A stretch of 64,000 bases of DNA from contig CAUJNA010000487.1 in assembly GCA_963377175.1 (NCBI GenBank), forward strand, positions 153,185 through 217,184, given 5' to 3'. Each line of letters starts with the position of its first letter. Position 1 is the stretch's first letter. Below the pieces are notes generated by a model. It searched no databases. It had not been told where the DNA came from and saw nothing but the letters and a program-made list of their open reading frames with translations. Below are positions 62,401 through 64,000 of this stretch, in pieces. This DNA comes from Effrenium voratum (Eukaryota; Sar; Dinophyceae; Suessiales; Symbiodiniaceae). A program made the position numbers and the translations under genes.

Positions 62401-63652
62401 GCACCAAATCGAGTCAAATCAAACACCTCATACTCCTCATCAAGAAATTCAACACGTCGCACCGTGTTCCCTGTTGTATTTGCTGCTGCACCTGCCGCAG
62501 GGACCTGTTCGGCTGTCTGATCTTCAGCGCGTCTCACACCATGATTGTTGGTCTCACGCTGAAGCTGCCAACAATCGCGTTTCCAATGTCCTGGTTTTCC
62601 GCAATGTAAGCAAACATTTGAAGAAGGTCCAGGTCCGTTACCTTTGCCTTTCTGGTTACCGTAACCTTTGCCCTTCTCCGATTTGCTCTGCTGCTTGTCC
62701 TTTCCTTTGCCTCCTTTGTCCTTGCCAAATTTGTTCTTCCCTTTTCCTTTGTCCTGCTTTCCTTTTCCCTTTCCTTTGCCCTTGACGCGGTCGATCTCCA
62801 TGGGGGTCGGCTCGTCCTGATCTTGATAGCTGGCTGCTATGGGGTTCGCCCATTTTGTCTGTGAAAGTTCCCAACGTTGCACCAGTTGTCGAAGTTCACC
62901 GTATGTTGAACTATCTGCAATCATCAAATTGGTATACTGTTTGAGTTGACCAGTCAAACACTTCAACAAAATCGCCATCTTGTGATCGTCAGTGAGTGTT
63001 GTGTTGGAAGCCAACTCGTATTCACGCTGCGCCTGTTCCAGCTTACTCAACTGAAGCATCATGCCTTGCTGAGGAGAAAAACTCGGCCATGAATTGATTG
63101 CCTGCAGCAAAGCCAATGCGCGCGTCCGGGCTGTGGGAAGTCCCGAGAAATCACCCTGTAACTCTCAAAACCATTACCACTCTCAATACCCTTCAAAATC
63201 TGTCTGCATCTGTCATTGAGAAGCGAGGCCAAAACTGCAAATAATACCTGACTCCGATGTTTCGCCTCCTCTGTCATGGAACTCAATTCAACAGGGGTTT
63301 CTCTCGCTTTGACTGCAATAAGATCTTCCACATACCCAGGGTCAACCGCTTCCAACCATCTTTCCAGTTTCCAGCTCCACGACCTCCACATGGAAAGTTC
63401 CTCATCACGTGTCTTTGCCGGGAAGGGATCTGGCTTAGGCAAAATTCTAAGCAGCTCACGTGAATCTATCCTCGCTCTGTCTGCTGGCGCACCACCACCT
63501 GTCTGTAGTATCGCCATTCTCTGCACTGCTTCACTGCTTGCTTGTGCCGCTTGCATGGCACTTCGCAACATTGTCCGTAACTCATCTATCTCAGTCGGTG
63601 GGTCGATGTCAAGGTCATCCCCTAAGGGGATATCCACACCAGCAGCGTCCAT
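56455..63652 (-). CDS. Copia Gag-Pol polyprotein, interrupted
   Basis: Gag starts at ATG 63652. A frame break near 63140 joins it to a 1238-codon frame ending at 59400. Order: Gag helices; zinc knuckle CLHCGKPGHWKRDC (near 62600); protease NVILDSGADASILP (near 62110); pre-integrase HYPYQPWCSHC (near 60920); integrase with VVSMNFNFTARGD (first acidic position is Asn, near 60830), ILKCDNEVS and SQANGQVEQ; then reverse transcriptase LGLDVKDAYLTVPQ up to 59100. The RT is cut there by the MCP insertion and resumes at 58433 with LPGQRDGAQNWHQQF, FVGMIHVDDMIATG and RNase H (LEVFSDADWSGD, ALSSAESEY). After another break near 56850 a C-terminal HKKGCKWIAGRETKTLLKS / CRNC domain ends near 56455. Confidence 0.8.
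58571..58616. promoter_or_regulatory. Virus-type hairpin, member 2
   Basis: Arms GCTATTAGTCTAGG and CCTGGACTAATAGC (one wobble) enclose the same CCGTATATGAATATACAC core as at 45839. An additional partial copy of the left arm lies at 58520. Confidence 0.7.
58646..58693. promoter_or_regulatory. Virus-type hairpin, member 3
   Basis: Arms ACTATTCTTCCAGG and CCTAGAAGAATAGT surround CTATATTGATATAG. It lies about 45 bases upstream of the MCP start codon at 58736, next to a TATA-like box. Confidence 0.65.
58736..59095 (+). pseudogene. MCP fragment 1, GC-rich PLV, N-terminal part with a frameshift
   Basis: ATG 58736 follows a TATA-like box. The frame reads DVQYFPSSLSSFSPTTSRVC, LTSGTSFIDPESIKIAFRV and GTNPLAP. 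A break near 59008 passes into a second frame with RFVQRVQVFANGQRCDDIN and YYGREDAAANGL. The order YFPSS ... FVQRVQVF.G matches the AT-rich MCP (NFYPSS ... FDRVRVLMGD). The last base of the fragment joins on to the TCCGCACCGTG start of fragment 2 at 55770. It lies in the copia RT. Confidence 0.7.
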
Positions 63653-63699
63653 GGCCCTAGCCGGTTAGAGCGTGTTGCCCGTCACCGGCTCCGCTACCA

Positions 63700-63825
63700 T
63701 GCTAAACTTTCTTTTCCATGCAACTGAACGCCTTGATCCAAGGTCATGCATCTCAATCTATAAGACATGCTCCAAGCGTCTCATGCTGTACACAAGTGTA
63801 AACAAAGGGAATGCAATTATTAGCA
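63700..63825 (-). repeat. 5' LTR of the copia element
   Basis: 126 bp copy of the 3' LTR, followed on its right by the GAAGC target duplication. TGGTAGCGGAGC next to it (63699-63688) resembles the initiator-tRNA-Met primer site of plant copia elements. Confidence 0.85.
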
Positions 63826-63830
63826 GAAGC

Positions 63831-63934
63831 CGAGGAATGAAATGTTCTACAAGCGCTTTGAAGAGCGTTTCGCATTGGAAAGAGAAGCCGATGGGAGCGG
63901 CGCTCAGCTTCCTGGGCCAGAAGCTGTTCGCTAG
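63831..63934 (+). CDS. Packaging ATPase, C-terminal end beyond the copia element
   Basis: Directly after the GAAGC duplication the ATPase frame of 55270-56122 resumes: RNEMFYKRFEERFALERE, ending at TAG 63932-63934. The FYKRFEERF motif is typical of the C-terminus of A32-type ATPases of PLVs, which supports both the identity of the gene and the insertion point of the copia element. Confidence 0.7.
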
Positions 63935-64000
63935 TTCCACACTGATCAACGCGAAGTGTGAAAATATCTCCTGCTGCACCTCCGTCGCAGCCGTCCAGCC
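63891..64000 (+). CDS. Small ORF overlapping the ATPase end, partial
   Basis: ATG 63891 opens another frame (MGAALSFLGQKLFASSTLI, then CENISCCTSV) that stays open to the window edge and overlaps the ATPase stop by 44 bases. Cysteine pairs and an amphipathic start suggest a small viral protein following the ATPase, but only 36 codons are visible. Confidence 0.4.
   Translation, partial: MGAALSFLGQKLFASSTLINAKCENISCCTSVAAVQ

Larger units (their letters stand above)
56123..63825 (-). mobile_element. Ty1/copia retrotransposon, complete LTRs, nested MCP insertion
   Basis: LTRs of 126 bp (56123-56248 and 63700-63825) start TG and end CA on the minus strand and appear identical by eye. The target duplication is GAAGC (56118-56122, 63826-63830). 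The primer-binding site TGGTAGCGGAGCCGG lies directly after the 5' LTR (63699 down) and the purine tract AAGGCGGGG abuts the 3' LTR. Length is 7703 bp, of which 657 bp is the MCP-fragment insertion. It lies inside the packaging ATPase gene. Near-identical LTRs and the clean duplication suggest recent insertion. Confidence 0.85.

Overview
The window looks like nuclear DNA of a dinoflagellate, probably a Symbiodiniaceae-like alga. The reasons are GC-rich sequence with short charged exons and pyrimidine-rich introns, leucine-rich-repeat exons of a dinoflagellate style, a Ty1/copia element with dinoflagellate-type Gag and integrase signatures, and a multicopy dinoflagellate TE gene with a C/F-D-W-M-H motif. 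This is inferred from recalled family resemblance; no search was run.

Region 1 (1-7.9 kb) is AT-rich and gene-dense. It is part of a Polinton-like virus (PLV): major capsid protein (MCP), lipase-like protein, penton/minor capsid protein, and a set of coiled-coil or charged proteins, three of which share an N-terminal RPSY-like motif. Perfect palindromes occupy most intergenic gaps.

Region 2 (7.9-33 kb) is host-like. It holds a minus-strand LRR gene with about one repeat per exon (7.9-14.9 kb) and an AT-rich island between 13-bp direct repeats. A gene-poor stretch follows (14.9-18.9 kb), then microsatellites and minisatellites and a 5'-truncated LINE with RNase H (19.7-22.3 kb). After these come a cysteine-rich exon (23.4-25 kb), a Pro/Gln-rich ORF (26.1-27.4 kb), and a dinoflagellate transposase-like gene set (28.2-32.8 kb) interrupted by an assembly gap.

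Region 3 (33-64 kb) is a second, GC-rich, heavily decayed PLV/Polinton-like element. It holds a penton-like protein, a very long tail-fibre-like protein with an S74-type chaperone and a partial second copy, an rve integrase, a family A polymerase (TVpol) fused to an SF3 helicase, a D12-class adenine methyltransferase and an FtsK/A32-type packaging ATPase. Its MCP survives only as two fragments that were adjacent in the parent gene. One lies inverted inside the ATPase gene. The other, with its upstream hairpins, lies inside the reverse transcriptase of a copia element that itself interrupts the ATPase. Minisatellites, hairpins and two long-TIR nonautonomous elements fill the gaps between these genes, and a coiled-coil host-type gene end lies at 35.9-37 kb.

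Nearly every viral gene carries one or more single-base frame breaks, so both elements are either endogenous and decaying or affected by uncorrected homopolymer errors. Together they encode two distinct MCP/penton sets, a replication protein, packaging, integration and host-attachment functions, i.e. the parts list of two PLV lineages in one contig.
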